This document shows positions 39,693 through 51,100 of a stretch of 64,000 nucleotides of DNA, piece after piece. The notes below the pieces were generated by a model. The model saw only the letters and a program-made list of their open reading frames with translations. It ran no database searches and was not told the origin of the DNA. The position numbers were made by a program, and so were the translations under genes. The stretch lies in contig OZ005620.1 in assembly GCA_963930655.1 (NCBI GenBank), forward strand, positions 8,013,001 to 8,077,000. Direction: 5' to 3'. How positions within the stretch are numbered: the stretch's first letter is position 1; each line of letters starts with the position of its first letter. This DNA is from Myrica gale. Lineage: Eukaryota; Streptophyta; Magnoliopsida; Fagales; Myricaceae.

Positions 39693-40459
39693 AGTCCTTA
39701 AGTTTTTATTTTTTAACGAATTAGTCTTTTCGTCATAGCTTCATCATTTCCCCTGACTTAATGCCATGTCAACTGCTGACTCAGTGTCTGACGTGGCTGG
39801 GCTTCAAAACTAATAGCACATGACAAAGCAAAAATGGTATCGTTTTATGGGATGCAGTGCTGTTTTTTTGTTTTTTACCGTACGACATGCCGTTTGAAGA
39901 AAGAAAGTACAACGAACTTTTTAAACAACTGCTTCTCTTCTCAAGTTATTCTCCACTAACAGGTTCTTCAAAAACAAAAAAACAAAAAAAATAACAAAAC
40001 ACGAAAAGAAGGAACGCAATAACAGGTGCTTCCACGAATTTTAACTCTCATTCTTTCGCTTAGAATCTAAAATCCCAAACTCATATCTCTGCAAATCTCG
40101 ACAAAGCTTTGCTCTAGTTCCACCGTAGCTGAGCAAAGCGTTACCGACAGCTTGGCTGCAAATCTCGACGTCTCCTAACGTTTGCTGCGTCTGCAACTCC
40201 GACTTTCTCAATGTCACGCAAATCTGAGAGTAGGTAAATTTCTAAAATCCAAATTGGAGAGATAATAGAGAAAATGAAAGGAGAAGAAACTTACAATGAG
40301 CATTTTGTTGTTTTCTTTGGTTTATGATGAGAAAGTTACAAGCTTGAGTTTAATATCTACTATTCACTGAGTTTGTTTTCTTAGTTAGATTCTTTATTTC
40401 TTGTTTGTAATTACAAATAATCCTTGCAATGTAGCGGGGTTTGCTCGTCTTCTGTCAAG

Positions 40460-40720
40460 ATGGGCGAGAAAGATCTTATAAAGCTTTGTGAGTGTGGATT
40501 GAGAGCACAGCTTAAAGCATGTGAATTCTTCAAGTGGTTTGATCCGTGCACATGCCTCTGTGGTATGGAAGTAGGACAATATTTAACAAAGAAAATCAAG
40601 CTGCTAGAATGCGAGGTTGGGGTGTTAAAGCATACTGTGAGAAGACTCAAATTTTGGATGGGAGTTTTGTGGGCTGCAACTATGATAATGGGAGTACTCT
40701 TGCTTAGGTCCTCGATTTGA
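40460..40720 (+). CDS. Truncated GRF-type zinc-finger small protein inside the MULE
   Basis: The frame from ATG 40460 (MGEKDLIKLCECGLRAQLKA) to TGA gives 86 aa. Plant GRF-type finger proteins start with a Cys-x-Cys-Gly block, then a segment around GRRFYGC, then FFKWFDPP. Here CECGLRAQ is followed almost directly by CEFFKWFDP, so about 25 residues with the central Cys are missing and the finger is unlikely to fold normally. The second half (VGQYLTKKIKLLECEVGVLK) is a predicted helix, ending in a membrane-like segment (WMGVLWAATMIMGVLLL). Such small proteins are often met in repeats. The frame is otherwise intact; expression is unknown. Confidence 0.55.
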   Translation: MGEKDLIKLCECGLRAQLKACEFFKWFDPCTCLCGMEVGQYLTKKIKLLECEVGVLKHTVRRLKFWMGVLWAATMIMGVLLLRSSI

Positions 40721-41066
40721 TGTTCTAGTTGGCATTGGTGTTGTGGGATGTATTGGTAGAGTAATGGAATGATGTAATTGCAGTGTAATGGGGGCACAAT
40801 ATTTTGTAATCTGCCACTTGGTGTTGTTTTTTGAACTTTCTTGTGAAAGATCTTGTAATTAGTAACTGTCAGCATAGACACTTAGTAGTTGGCAGATTAG
40901 CCCCTTTATATTTGAAAAATTATACATTTTTTATTTTGCAGATTATGTAGTTTGTATAAATGCTATTTCGTTCAGGGAATTTTTGTGTTGGAGTTTTTAT
41001 ATAGGAAATATAATGACATGTGCTGTAAGTAAAAGACATGGTGCTGCATCAAAAAAACTGCTGCTA

Positions 41067-41150
41067 TTTTACAGCACCAAAGTCTGGTGTTGTAAAACAC
41101 ACAAGAGAAAATGTTGTTGTTTTACAGCACCAAACTCTGGTGCTGTAAAA
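41067..41150. repeat. Twin short hairpins inside the MULE
   Basis: Two near-identical 31-bp palindromes, TTTTACAGCACCAAA-STC-TGGTGYTGTAAAA style, at 41067-41097 and 41120-41150, 53 bp apart. Confidence 0.8.
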
Positions 41151-41518
41151 CACACAGTGCTGTAATAAAATATATGATGTACCAAAAAACACAATATATG
41201 TTGTACCAAAATGTTCGTCTTCCAGTTCTAGGAATCCATTAACTTCAAAAGCACAACAATTCATTATATACACTTCCATGACCTCCAAATTACAGCAATT
41301 ACATACATTTCCATCAGTTTGTATGCAATAACAGGCTACCACAAAATTTCAGCAATTCATACACTTCCATAGCCTTCAAAATTACAGCAAATCATACACC
41401 AAAATAACATCCAAAAAACACGAAATTAACGTTATCAACGTTGCTGAGACAATTCATAACATGGATCTAGTGGAAGTGACTCTTATGTTCCCTGCAAATA
41501 CAAGAACATGTCATTTAT

Positions 41519-42330
41519 TTATGTTAGACTTGTCACACAAACATCAACTTTATTGGATGTTGCAATAGAATTGATTTTTACCAAGTCATTGACCTGTCCA
41601 CCACCCTGACTGCCCATGCTACCACTTTCCCTTCCAGCTCCTTTGCCCCTTCCTCTTCCCTTTCCTCTCCAGCTGACCCTCCCTCTACTACCACTTGCTG
41701 ATGTAGGGTCCTGCACACAGTAAATTGTCACTTTTTGTGATATAGAATCATAACAGCACTAATATACAATAACTACTTAAAACACAATGTATCCAACAGC
41801 TAAGTTGCACACTTACAGTCGAAGGGACTACTCTTCCCTAGACCGATCTTCTCTATCATCCCCACCAACTTCCTCACCAATTTGCTCACCACCGACTCCC
41901 TCACCAATATCATCCCCAATCAAAACGGCCTCGTCGATGACATGCTCTACATAAATATTCAGGACCGATCTCTTCTCAACTCGAGATCTATTTATCATCT
42001 CAATAACATCATCATCACTATTAAATTTCCTCACTAACCCATTTTTCATCATCGAAGGTGTACCACAGGTCACCTGTCTGTATATATCCAAGTCATTTCA
42101 CAGCATGACCAATCTCTCCCACTGATATAAAATCAACATCCATTCGGCCCACCTTATCAACCATCCCTCCAGAATAAATCTGGCTTTCAACTCCAAAAAA
42201 TACTCCACCATGGTGTATGACAATGTTAAGCACATCTGCATAACATGTGAACTGCATGAAATGCATGCTTTCACAAATATAGATATTTGGCCACTACGTA
42301 ATATATGCATAATTGAGGGCATTTGACAAT
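41519..42330 (-). pseudogene. MuDR-type transposase remnant (PB1-like N-part and RGRG-rich C-part)
   Basis: On the minus strand at about 42060-42250, across two frames, IHHGG...GVESQIYSGGMVDKVGRMDV and then DFISVGEIGHAV, LGYIQTGDLWYTF match the N-terminal PB1-like domain of plant Mutator transposases. An acidic stretch follows (41828-42000). Further along, 41519-41731 reads SASGSRGRVSWRGKGRGRGK, typical of the Arg/Gly-rich C-terminus. The catalytic MULE domain and SWIM finger that should lie between are absent, and there are stops and shifts. It is therefore a deletion derivative that depends on a transposase from elsewhere. Confidence 0.7.
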
Positions 42331-43025
42331 CTGGTCCTTCGGTTTTGATGCTATAAATGCCTTATATAATGGTGAGTCATACATAAGCTCATAATAAAAA
42401 AAACAAAGGAAAAAAAAGGAAAAACTGAACAAACAAACGAACAAATGGGACCACTACCTTAGTCAAAGGCCATGTGCGGTCACACAAAATGGTAGTACTA
42501 AAAGCAAGCGAAGGGAAAAACAATTGCATTGATGATGCTGACAACTAAAGGACCGGAATGTAACAAGTTATAGGTGCAGAAAAAACAAAGCAAACAAAAG
42601 ACAAAAGCTATTCTTTTCTCTATAACGATATCTTTTTGTGTTTTGTTTTTTTAAGCACATGTTAGTAGAGAATAACTTGAGAACAACGGGAGAAGCAGCT
42701 GTTAAAAAAGTTTGATGTACTTTCTTTCTTCAAACGGCACGTCATGCGGTAAAAAACAAAAAAGCAGCATTGCAGCCCATAAAACGATACTGTTTTTGCT
42801 TTGTCAGATGCTATTAGTTTTGAAGCCCAACCACGTCAGACACTGAGTTAGCAGTTGACGTGGCATTCCGTCAGGGGAAATGACGGAACCCTGACGTAAA
42901 GACTAATTCGTCAAAAAATAGAAACTTAAGGACTAAATTAAAAAAAAACAAAAAACAAACCCAAGGACTATAAAGTAAAAGTAGGTAAAACCTAAGGACT
43001 AAAGTGCTAAATTTCCTATTTATTT

Positions 43026-45117
43026 TATAGCTAACTACCAATCTTATTAAACTTTGCGCATCATAATTTTTCTATCAAATTAATACTAAAATAATAGTAA
43101 TACCTTTAAACCAATTAGCATCTTTATTAAATTTATTTCAAGGGCTAAAGAATTAAATTTCTTCTATTTCTGATAAAGTATCTAATATTAATAGTTGAAA
43201 GGTATAATATGTCCTACTATGTATCAAATCCTTACAGATGACAGGTGAAAGTCTATTTATTTTTATGTTTTATTTTTTTGACAATCTTTTTCCTGAAAAT
43301 AATTTATGGATATTGAAGGTGAGATTTAGAGTAGAATTCCTTCAACTAAAGAATAAAGTAAATTGTATTTTTCATAGAAATATCCTACTATATACCGAAG
43401 GTTAATCTAATAGCTTCGCCCTTTTTCCTTCAATAGACTTGTCTGAAAGTGATTTCTCAAAATTATTTTAATTTTCCAACGGCCACCCTTGACTTGCAAA
43501 AATTAGTAGTGCACACTCGCATTTAATTATTTTGTTTCCAACACATCCCTGTATTTTTTTAATATCGAATATTACTTGATTTAAGAGAGAACTATTTTTT
43601 GCCACCTAAATTCATCACCTTATTTGCAATTTAACCCCAACTATTAGTCTGGACACTTGTTCCCCTCAAAATATCACTTATTTACAATTTACCCAGAATT
43701 CAAGATCTACCTTCTCAATGGTTAGATCTTTAATTTGAAGATAAATTACAAAGACATAGTAGTTTGAGGGAGATAACTACAAGTAAGAGGACAGTTTAGG
43801 ACAGTAAAATATACTTTTTTTTTCTTTAGATAATATTCCTAAGACAAAAATTGTAACAAAAGGTAACTCCTAAATTTAATTTAGTGAAAACAAAAAAAAG
43901 TAGAAAACCATCCCAGTAATGATTTTATTGAGTAGGTTGGTGTTTGTAGAGAAATTTTATTCCAGTAATCAGAATTACTTGCAAGTCACGTAGCTTCTTT
44001 TTTCTGCCCTCCCAAGTATTTTCTACATGTCGAACGGTGTTAATTGGCCGAAGAGTGCGAGAATAGCTTATAAAAAAAAACTAATGTTCCATTTTAGCCA
44101 TGAGGAGCGACAGTATATTATTTATAATAATAATAAAAAAGAAGCTTCATTATTTTCTAGAGAGTGAAAACGCAGAGTATCACTTCACGGCTCTTATCTT
44201 GAAGCAAAAAAATGAGGGCCAGATGGGTGGGGCAGAACGAAGCGTACAGGCTTTATTGGGGTGGGTGGGTGGGGAGATCAGGTTATACCCATGACCCCCA
44301 GTCTACAGCATATTCTGTGTGCCACAAGCATCTTATATCTTGATCATGGCCAAAAAGGTTTACTTTTTGTTTTCTTTTTGAGGATAACCAAAAGCTTGCT
44401 GAGAAGGACTGGATTACTTTGAACCAATCTGTGAACCACCAGCCCTCCAGGGAACCAGGTACCCAAAAGTCCAAGACCCAGAGGGTTCGATACCTTATTA
44501 CTAGCCAGGGGGTTTACACAACCATCATTCGTCCATGTCTTTAAGAGACTAACTTTTTGTGCCCAGATGAAGAAAACACGAGAAAGTGAATACCTTTATC
44601 CAAAAACTTTCTGGGCAAAAACCATTTCTCCTCTTCAATCCAAAACAATAATAATAATAATAATAATAACAACAAGAAACAAAGAAAGAATGAAAGAATG
44701 AAAGACTCCCTAGTAAGATCTCTCTTTCTCTATCAAAAATGGAGGACAAAGGGTACCAAAACTGATATCAAAGTTGTGTAAAATGCGCACCCGTAGTCCC
44801 TTTTTCAAGTCATTGCATGCAACAAATTACACTCAACTTTGGCACTAGCCTCTGTTCATCATTAAGAGGTACACTGACATCAATATGAACCTTTATTGGA
44901 ACTACCCTATGTCACCTCAATAGCAGCCCATGAGTCACTGCCAGATGAATGCTCGAAGGCTTTTGATCAAAGCTGGTAAGGATACAAATATGCTTTAATA
45001 AAGCATGAGCCTTAAAAACTAACCTTGCCAAGCGAGAAAATAAGTGTTTCCTTTTCGATACTGTGAGGTCGAGATGAGCTTGGTTTAAGCAATTTAAATA
45101 TGTAGAACTTCGTTGTT
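43026..45117. other. Intergenic region 3' of the IPT9-type gene
   Basis: AT-rich, no gene recognised. About 43590-43810 is a decayed MITE-like stretch (TTTGCCACC...ATATACTTTTT). An (AAT)n microsatellite is at 44646-44669. About 44440-44515 contains a GC-richer conserved-looking phrase (GAGGGTTCGATACC) that may be a repeat or UTR. Confidence 0.35.
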
Positions 45118-48100
45118 TCACGCTTGGGTTCTCCTTATCCAGTCCAAAATATGAGAGCAGTCTTGACGGCTGATGAAATGCCTTTGCATATAAAGAAAAC
45201 ATCTGAGCCTCTTTGCAACAAACAACAAAACAACTTAATATTGCTAATAAGTATCTCATACCTATTTTTTGTGCGGTAGGCCTTAAGTTCGGAAGTTTCT
45301 CGGCGGTTTGAAACATCTTTTTTCATTCTCAATGATTCAGGCACCACCAACACTTCAGTTTTGTCATGGTATGCATCATAAATGAAGTTCAGCACCTGTT
45401 CCTGCAAAATTGTCCCTCAGGCAGATCAGAGTAAGGTTCGAATATAGTTTAAGCAACATATTTTAAGGGCCCAACATTGATTAATCACTGTGAAAACTTA
45501 ATTTGCATTAGGTTAAAATTATTTAATGACTGGAATTGCAGCATTTTTTTTGATAAATAAGTCAATCTCATTAGAAAGAGTGAAAACAGTACAAAGGTTA
45601 TACCGAAATCACTGATCCAAACAAGCAAGAAAGCTAAGAAAATCATCTAAGTCCACAAAAGGGCATCCAAGCACAAAATTAGCCCAATAGAAAAGGGAAA
45701 ACAACAAAACCCCCTGCAATCTATCAAGAGACAAAGAACAGTCTTCAAAACATCTACTATTGCGCTCCCTCCAGAGACACCACCAAATACAAGATGGTAT
45801 CAATCTCCAAATAGCCTTTGCGATTGGATTGGAAAACTTCCTCTTCCAACACCACAGCACATCCACTACCTTCTCAGGCATAACCCAATGAAAATTCACA
45901 ATACAAAGCACATGAGACCACAACTTCCAAGGGAAAGGCAAAGAAACCCCACCCGAAAACAACCCATACATCGACTTCACCGAAGACACTCCTCCCTCAG
46001 TACCCAACCAAACCATCTCGTCATCCTCCCCTCTTCTTAAGACCTTCCCATACAATAGCGCAAAAAAGGAAGAGAATTCCTCCAACTCCCAATCATTTGC
46101 AGCTCTAGAGAACAAACATCCCACACCACGTGATCACCTCCAACCACAAGACAATTAGCCACCATAGCCTCCTTATACCTGGACAAGGAAAACACAATAG
46201 GGAAAGCGAGACTCAATGGCTTATCTCCACACCAACTATCATGCAAGAAGCTCACGCTAACTTCATTGCCCACTCTAAAGTGAATATGCTTGCTGAAGAC
46301 ACCCCACCCTTTACTAATGAACCTCCAAAGACTAACACCATAAAATCCCCGAACCGAGATGGTGTGCCAATCACCCGCCGTACAACCATATTTTTCAGCA
46401 ATCACCAACCTCCACAACCAATCTCTTTCCATAGCGAATCTCCACAACCATTTACTCAAGAGAGCCATATTAAACACTTTGATATTACGAATGCCCAACC
46501 CTCCATATTGCAAAGGGGAACACACCTTGTCCCATTTCACAAGGTGAAATTTATGATCACCACCACCACTACCCCACAAGAAATCTCCCAAGATTTTCTC
46601 CATTTGCCACCACCACCGGAATAGGAAACAACGATAGAAAATAAGTCGGAAGGCTTGAGAGGTTGGAATTGCAGCATTAAAGACAACTTAATTTGAAACA
46701 CCTAGAACAACTTGTTATCCTTCAAAAGTCCTATCAAGTACTATTTGAAATGCTTTTGCACTCTTATCCCAAGACCAGAACTTCAGATGAAAGACTAGAG
46801 GATCATATATTTCAGCACACCACATGAAACCTTTTAGCCAAACCAACTTGAAATCAAATCCTTCAAGATAGCATGAGGCTTTAGTTTTTTTCATCAGCCC
46901 CTTCTAATCAAAATGAGGCTTTAGTGCACTGCAGTTTATCATGAATTATGGTTTTCATTGACAATATCGCTAAAACAAACATTAAAATTAAAACGACTGA
47001 CTGGAAAACCGATGACATGCTTTTGAAGGTCATTGTCAACAGTCAAAGATGAGAGACGATGTTTGCAAACAAAAGAGTAAAAAGTCAGCCAGACTAGCAA
47101 ATTCACTTGCTACAAATGCATTGAAGGTCAGTAGATTGGATGTTACATGTTTCTTGCATCACGAAATATTCCACAAGTTTGCAGATTCTGGGTTAAAATA
47201 TCTCAAGTTTACCTTGTACAAGTTGATAGTCTGTTAAGTGATAACAACATTAGTACCAATAATAATAACACTAATTAACAAGAAGCCTTCAAACATGGTC
47301 AAAAAACTTCCTTTATACGTTTTTTGTCGAGAAGGTAAGAACATGCACAACAGAAGAATGTATATCATAAAGTAACCAGTACAATGACATGAAAATAGCT
47401 TCAGAAAAAAAAGTCTATGGCAAATGACCCAATGTAAAGATGATTAAAAATATTCCAAATTAAGGGCATGTATATCCTATTAAACCATCTCATTCTCACT
47501 GAAGCATCTCGCACCTGATGAGATCCTTTTGTAAAATGTGAGCTTCCCTGTTACCCATAATTTGAAATACTGCATACATGTTCCCATAAGAGTGGAAAAA
47601 ACAGTGATTATTCTATTTAGAATCCCCTTCTGGTTGGAAAAGAAACAAAAGAAAAACACTTCTGGTAGGAAACTAAAATAAAAACTGTAAAAGACTGCCA
47701 TGACAAATACTTATCAAAAAAAAAAAAAGACTGCCATGACAAACGTGACAGAATATAAGAATATAAGTGGAGATAAGTATATGTTGAATGAAATGAAGAT
47801 AAGATCATAAGGGAATAGCCCAAGTATTTGATGAAGACCAACATTGATTCTTGGTAGTAATTAGAATAATCTGAATGAAATGGAGCAAGCAATGGTTGTA
47901 GACTATAGCAATTCTTTTCAGCAGTTCCTTTTAAATTACTAAAGCAGCCCAGCATACAATAATCACAAAGCTCATCGTTGCATTCCATTCCAGTATATGT
48001 GAAAAATATGCAGCATTATGGCATTCCTTGGTAATATCTGACGTTCAGCACAAATTATTATAATCAACCAGGGATTCAGGTGTTCTGTTCTAGTAGTATT

Positions 48101-51100
48101 AGACACTCAATTATGAAGTTTCATTAACTGCACCCAATTATTTCATGTGCAACAGCAAGCACATGAAAGTGGGACGGAAGAGCTGCGGGCCTTTCATTTT
48201 TTCAGTCCTTTATCAAGCAAAACTCTCTCATGTTGAACACAGATTTTGGATTTTAACAGCGTAAAATATTTCCCAACATGCCAGGAGCCTTTTGAGTGGC
48301 GACCCTTGTTGGACGGGCTTGAGTTTGATAGGATCTCGGGGGTTGAGGCTGATTGGCTTGAAAGGCCCTTTGATGAAGAGGAGGTAACTGGGGTGGTGCA
48401 TGGCCTCAATGGTGACAAGGCTCCTGGACCAGATGGCTTCTCCCTTGCTTTTTTTCAAGCTGCTAGGAGTTTGTTAAGCGAGATGTGTTGATGATGTTTG
48501 ATGAATTTACTAGGGATGGGAGATTTGTTCGGAGTTTGAACTCTTCCTTTCTTGTTCTCATCCCCAAGAAGCCGGGAGTGGTTGATCTCAAGGACTTCCG
48601 TCCCATTAGTATTGTGGGGGGGGGGGGGGGTCTACAAGATTTTAGCCAAGGTGTTGGCTAATCGGTTGAAGTCTATGCTGGACAAGATTATATCTCCTTC
48701 TCAGAATGCATTTGTTCGGGGCAGACAGATTCTTGATTCTGTACTCATTGCCAATGAGTGTATTGATTCCAGGTTGAGATCGGGAGTGCCTGGCATGTTG
48801 TGCAAGTTGGATGTTCAGAAAGCTTACGATCATGTGAATTGGAAGTTCCTTCTGTACCTCCTTCGTCGATGTGGTTTTGGAGCTAAATGGTGCAACTGGA
48901 TTTTCTTCTGCATATCGACAGTGAAGTTCTCGGTTATGGCCAATGGGTGTCCAGAAGGTTTTTTTAGTAGCTCTCGGGGCTTGCGGCAAGGGGATCCCCT
49001 TTCTCCCCTCTTATTTGTGATAGTCATGGAAGCATTTAGTCGCATATTGGGCCGAGTGGTGGCTGTTGATGGTTTAGAGGGGTTTAAGGTTGGAGGTGGT
49101 CCTATTGGGGATGTGAGTATTTCGCATTTACTTTTTGCTGACGATACCTTGGTGTTGTGTGGGGCGGAGGTAGGCCAGCTTCGGAGTCTGAGATGTGTTC
49201 TCTTATGCTTTGAAGCAGTTTCGGGCCTTAGAATCAATTTGACTAAGTCTGCGGTTACTCCCATTGGTAACGTTGATAATGTTCAGGCGTTGGCATCTAT
49301 CTTGGGTTGCAGAGTGGCTTCTCTGCCTATGACTTACCTTGGGCTACCTTTGGGTGCTTCTTTTAAGAGCGTTTGTATTTGGGATGAGATTCTTGAACGG
49401 ATGGAAAGGCGGTTGGCGGGTTGGAAGCGTATGTATTTATCCAAGGGCGGTAGGCTTACTCTTATTAAGTCGACTCTCTCTTGCCTTCCTACTTATTTTC
49501 TCTCTTTGTTTCCTATTCCGGTTGCAGTGGAGAAGCTTCAGAGAGACTTTCTTTGGGGCAGTGATGGGAATCAGCACAAATTTCACCTTGTGAAGTGGGA
49601 CTTAGTTTGCTCTCCTTTTCAGAACAGGGGATTGGGGATTAAAAATATTACTATGTTTAACAAGGCTCTTTTATCCAAATGGCTTTGGCGATTCGCGCTT
49701 GAGAGGGATAGACTATGGAGGGAGGTTATTGTTGCGAGATATGGATGCTCGTTGGGGGGATGGAGAACTTCTTCAAGTTGGGGTCCGTACGGAATTAGTC
49801 TTTGGCGATTTATTGCCAAAGGGTGGGGTGACTTTAGTACGCACATCAGATTTGTGGTGGGAAATGGAGGAGGGATTAGTTTTTGGCATGATTTCTGGTG
49901 CGGTAATGCCCCTTTGGCTCTTGCATTCCCGGTTGTTTATTCTTTGGCTCGTTGCAAAGAGGCTTCGGTGGCGGATTGTTTGGTGGGAAATGATGGCTCT
50001 CATGGTTGGGATATTCCTTTCCTTCGACCGGCTAATGATTGGGAGTTGGCGGATTTTTTAGCTTTTTTCTCCCGTGTGTATGAGCTGGAGATTCAAAGAG
50101 GTGTCGAAGATAAGTTGTTTTGGATGGGGTCTAAGAATGGAGTGTTCTCGGTGAAGTCTATGTATTCTCTTCTTGTGGGTGGGAATGACTTGGCTTTTCC
50201 GTGGAAAGGGGTGTGGAGGTCGAAGTGCCCTGTGAGGGTTTCCTTCTTTGTTTGGGAGGCTGCACATGAGAGAATTCTTACCACTAATAACCTTCGTAGA
50301 CGTGGAGTGTACATTGTTGATTGGTGCTATCTTTGTCGTAGTGATGGGGAATTAGTTGACCACTTGCTTCTTCATTGTCCGGTGGCACGGGGGCTTTGGA
50401 CTCATGTTCTTACTATTGTCAATTTTCATTGGGTTATACCGGAAAAAGTGGTAGACGTGCTATGGAGTTGGGAGAGGAAGTTTTCAAAACCTTTTGCTAA
50501 GGCTATTTGGAGGATGATTCCATCTTGTGTTTGTTGGTATCTTTGGAGAGAGCGTAACACACGCTGTTTTGAGGAAGGTTCTTTGCCTCTCCCTATGTTG
50601 CAGGGCTTTCTTATGTTTACTCTTTTTTGTTGGGCTAATGCGGTGTTAGGTTGCCCGTTTGTTGATTTTCAGGATTTCCTTAGTTTTATAGCTTGTTTGG
50701 ATTAGTGATTTCGGTATAGTCCCTTGTACTGTTATCACCTATTAATAAAATTGTCTTGCTTATAAAAAAAAAATTCCCAACATGCCCCTATAGATAACGT
50801 AGACATGTGGACTAATTAAATCTCCCAAAGATGAAAGAGAAGAAGTCAAGACAGATTCAGGAACAAAGGCAAGAATGAACGTCATGTACCAGGGGCTTGG
50901 AGGCATCAAGCCAATGATACATTCCCTCATTGCGAAACCATGTCAATTGCCTTTTTGCAAAATTTCTGCACAACAAAATATTCAATTGCTGGATTACTTA
51001 CCTAAAGAAAAAGTATTCAATTGTTAGACTCATATAAATGGATAAGAGCATCACATACTCAAAACTGATATGATTAGTAAACTACAACAGACATGCAGCA

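Larger units (their letters stand above)
39292..43016. mobile_element. Mutator-like element (MULE), 3.7 kb, deleted derivative
   Basis: Long terminal inverted repeats: left from 39292 (GGGAATTTAGCACTTTATTA) to about 39970, interrupted by a nested element; right from about 42640 to 43016. They share the phrase GACGTGG-x-TGGGCTTCAAAAC and others over roughly 350 bp. The flanking 9-bp direct repeats TATTTATTT (39283-39291 and 43017-43025) are identical. Inside are a small GRF-zinc-finger-like gene (plus strand) and remnants of a MuDR-type transposase (minus strand) lacking its catalytic middle. The left edge is 156 bp from the MDH start codon. Confidence 0.88.

Noticed and set aside
44283-44474. 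Candidate last exon of IPT9
   Set aside because: The real last exon is 45181-45118: it joins in phase and ends with DWIRRTQA and a stop.
46130-46624. 164-codon plus-strand frame
   Set aside because: It is antisense to the reverse transcriptase of the LINE at 45546-46663.
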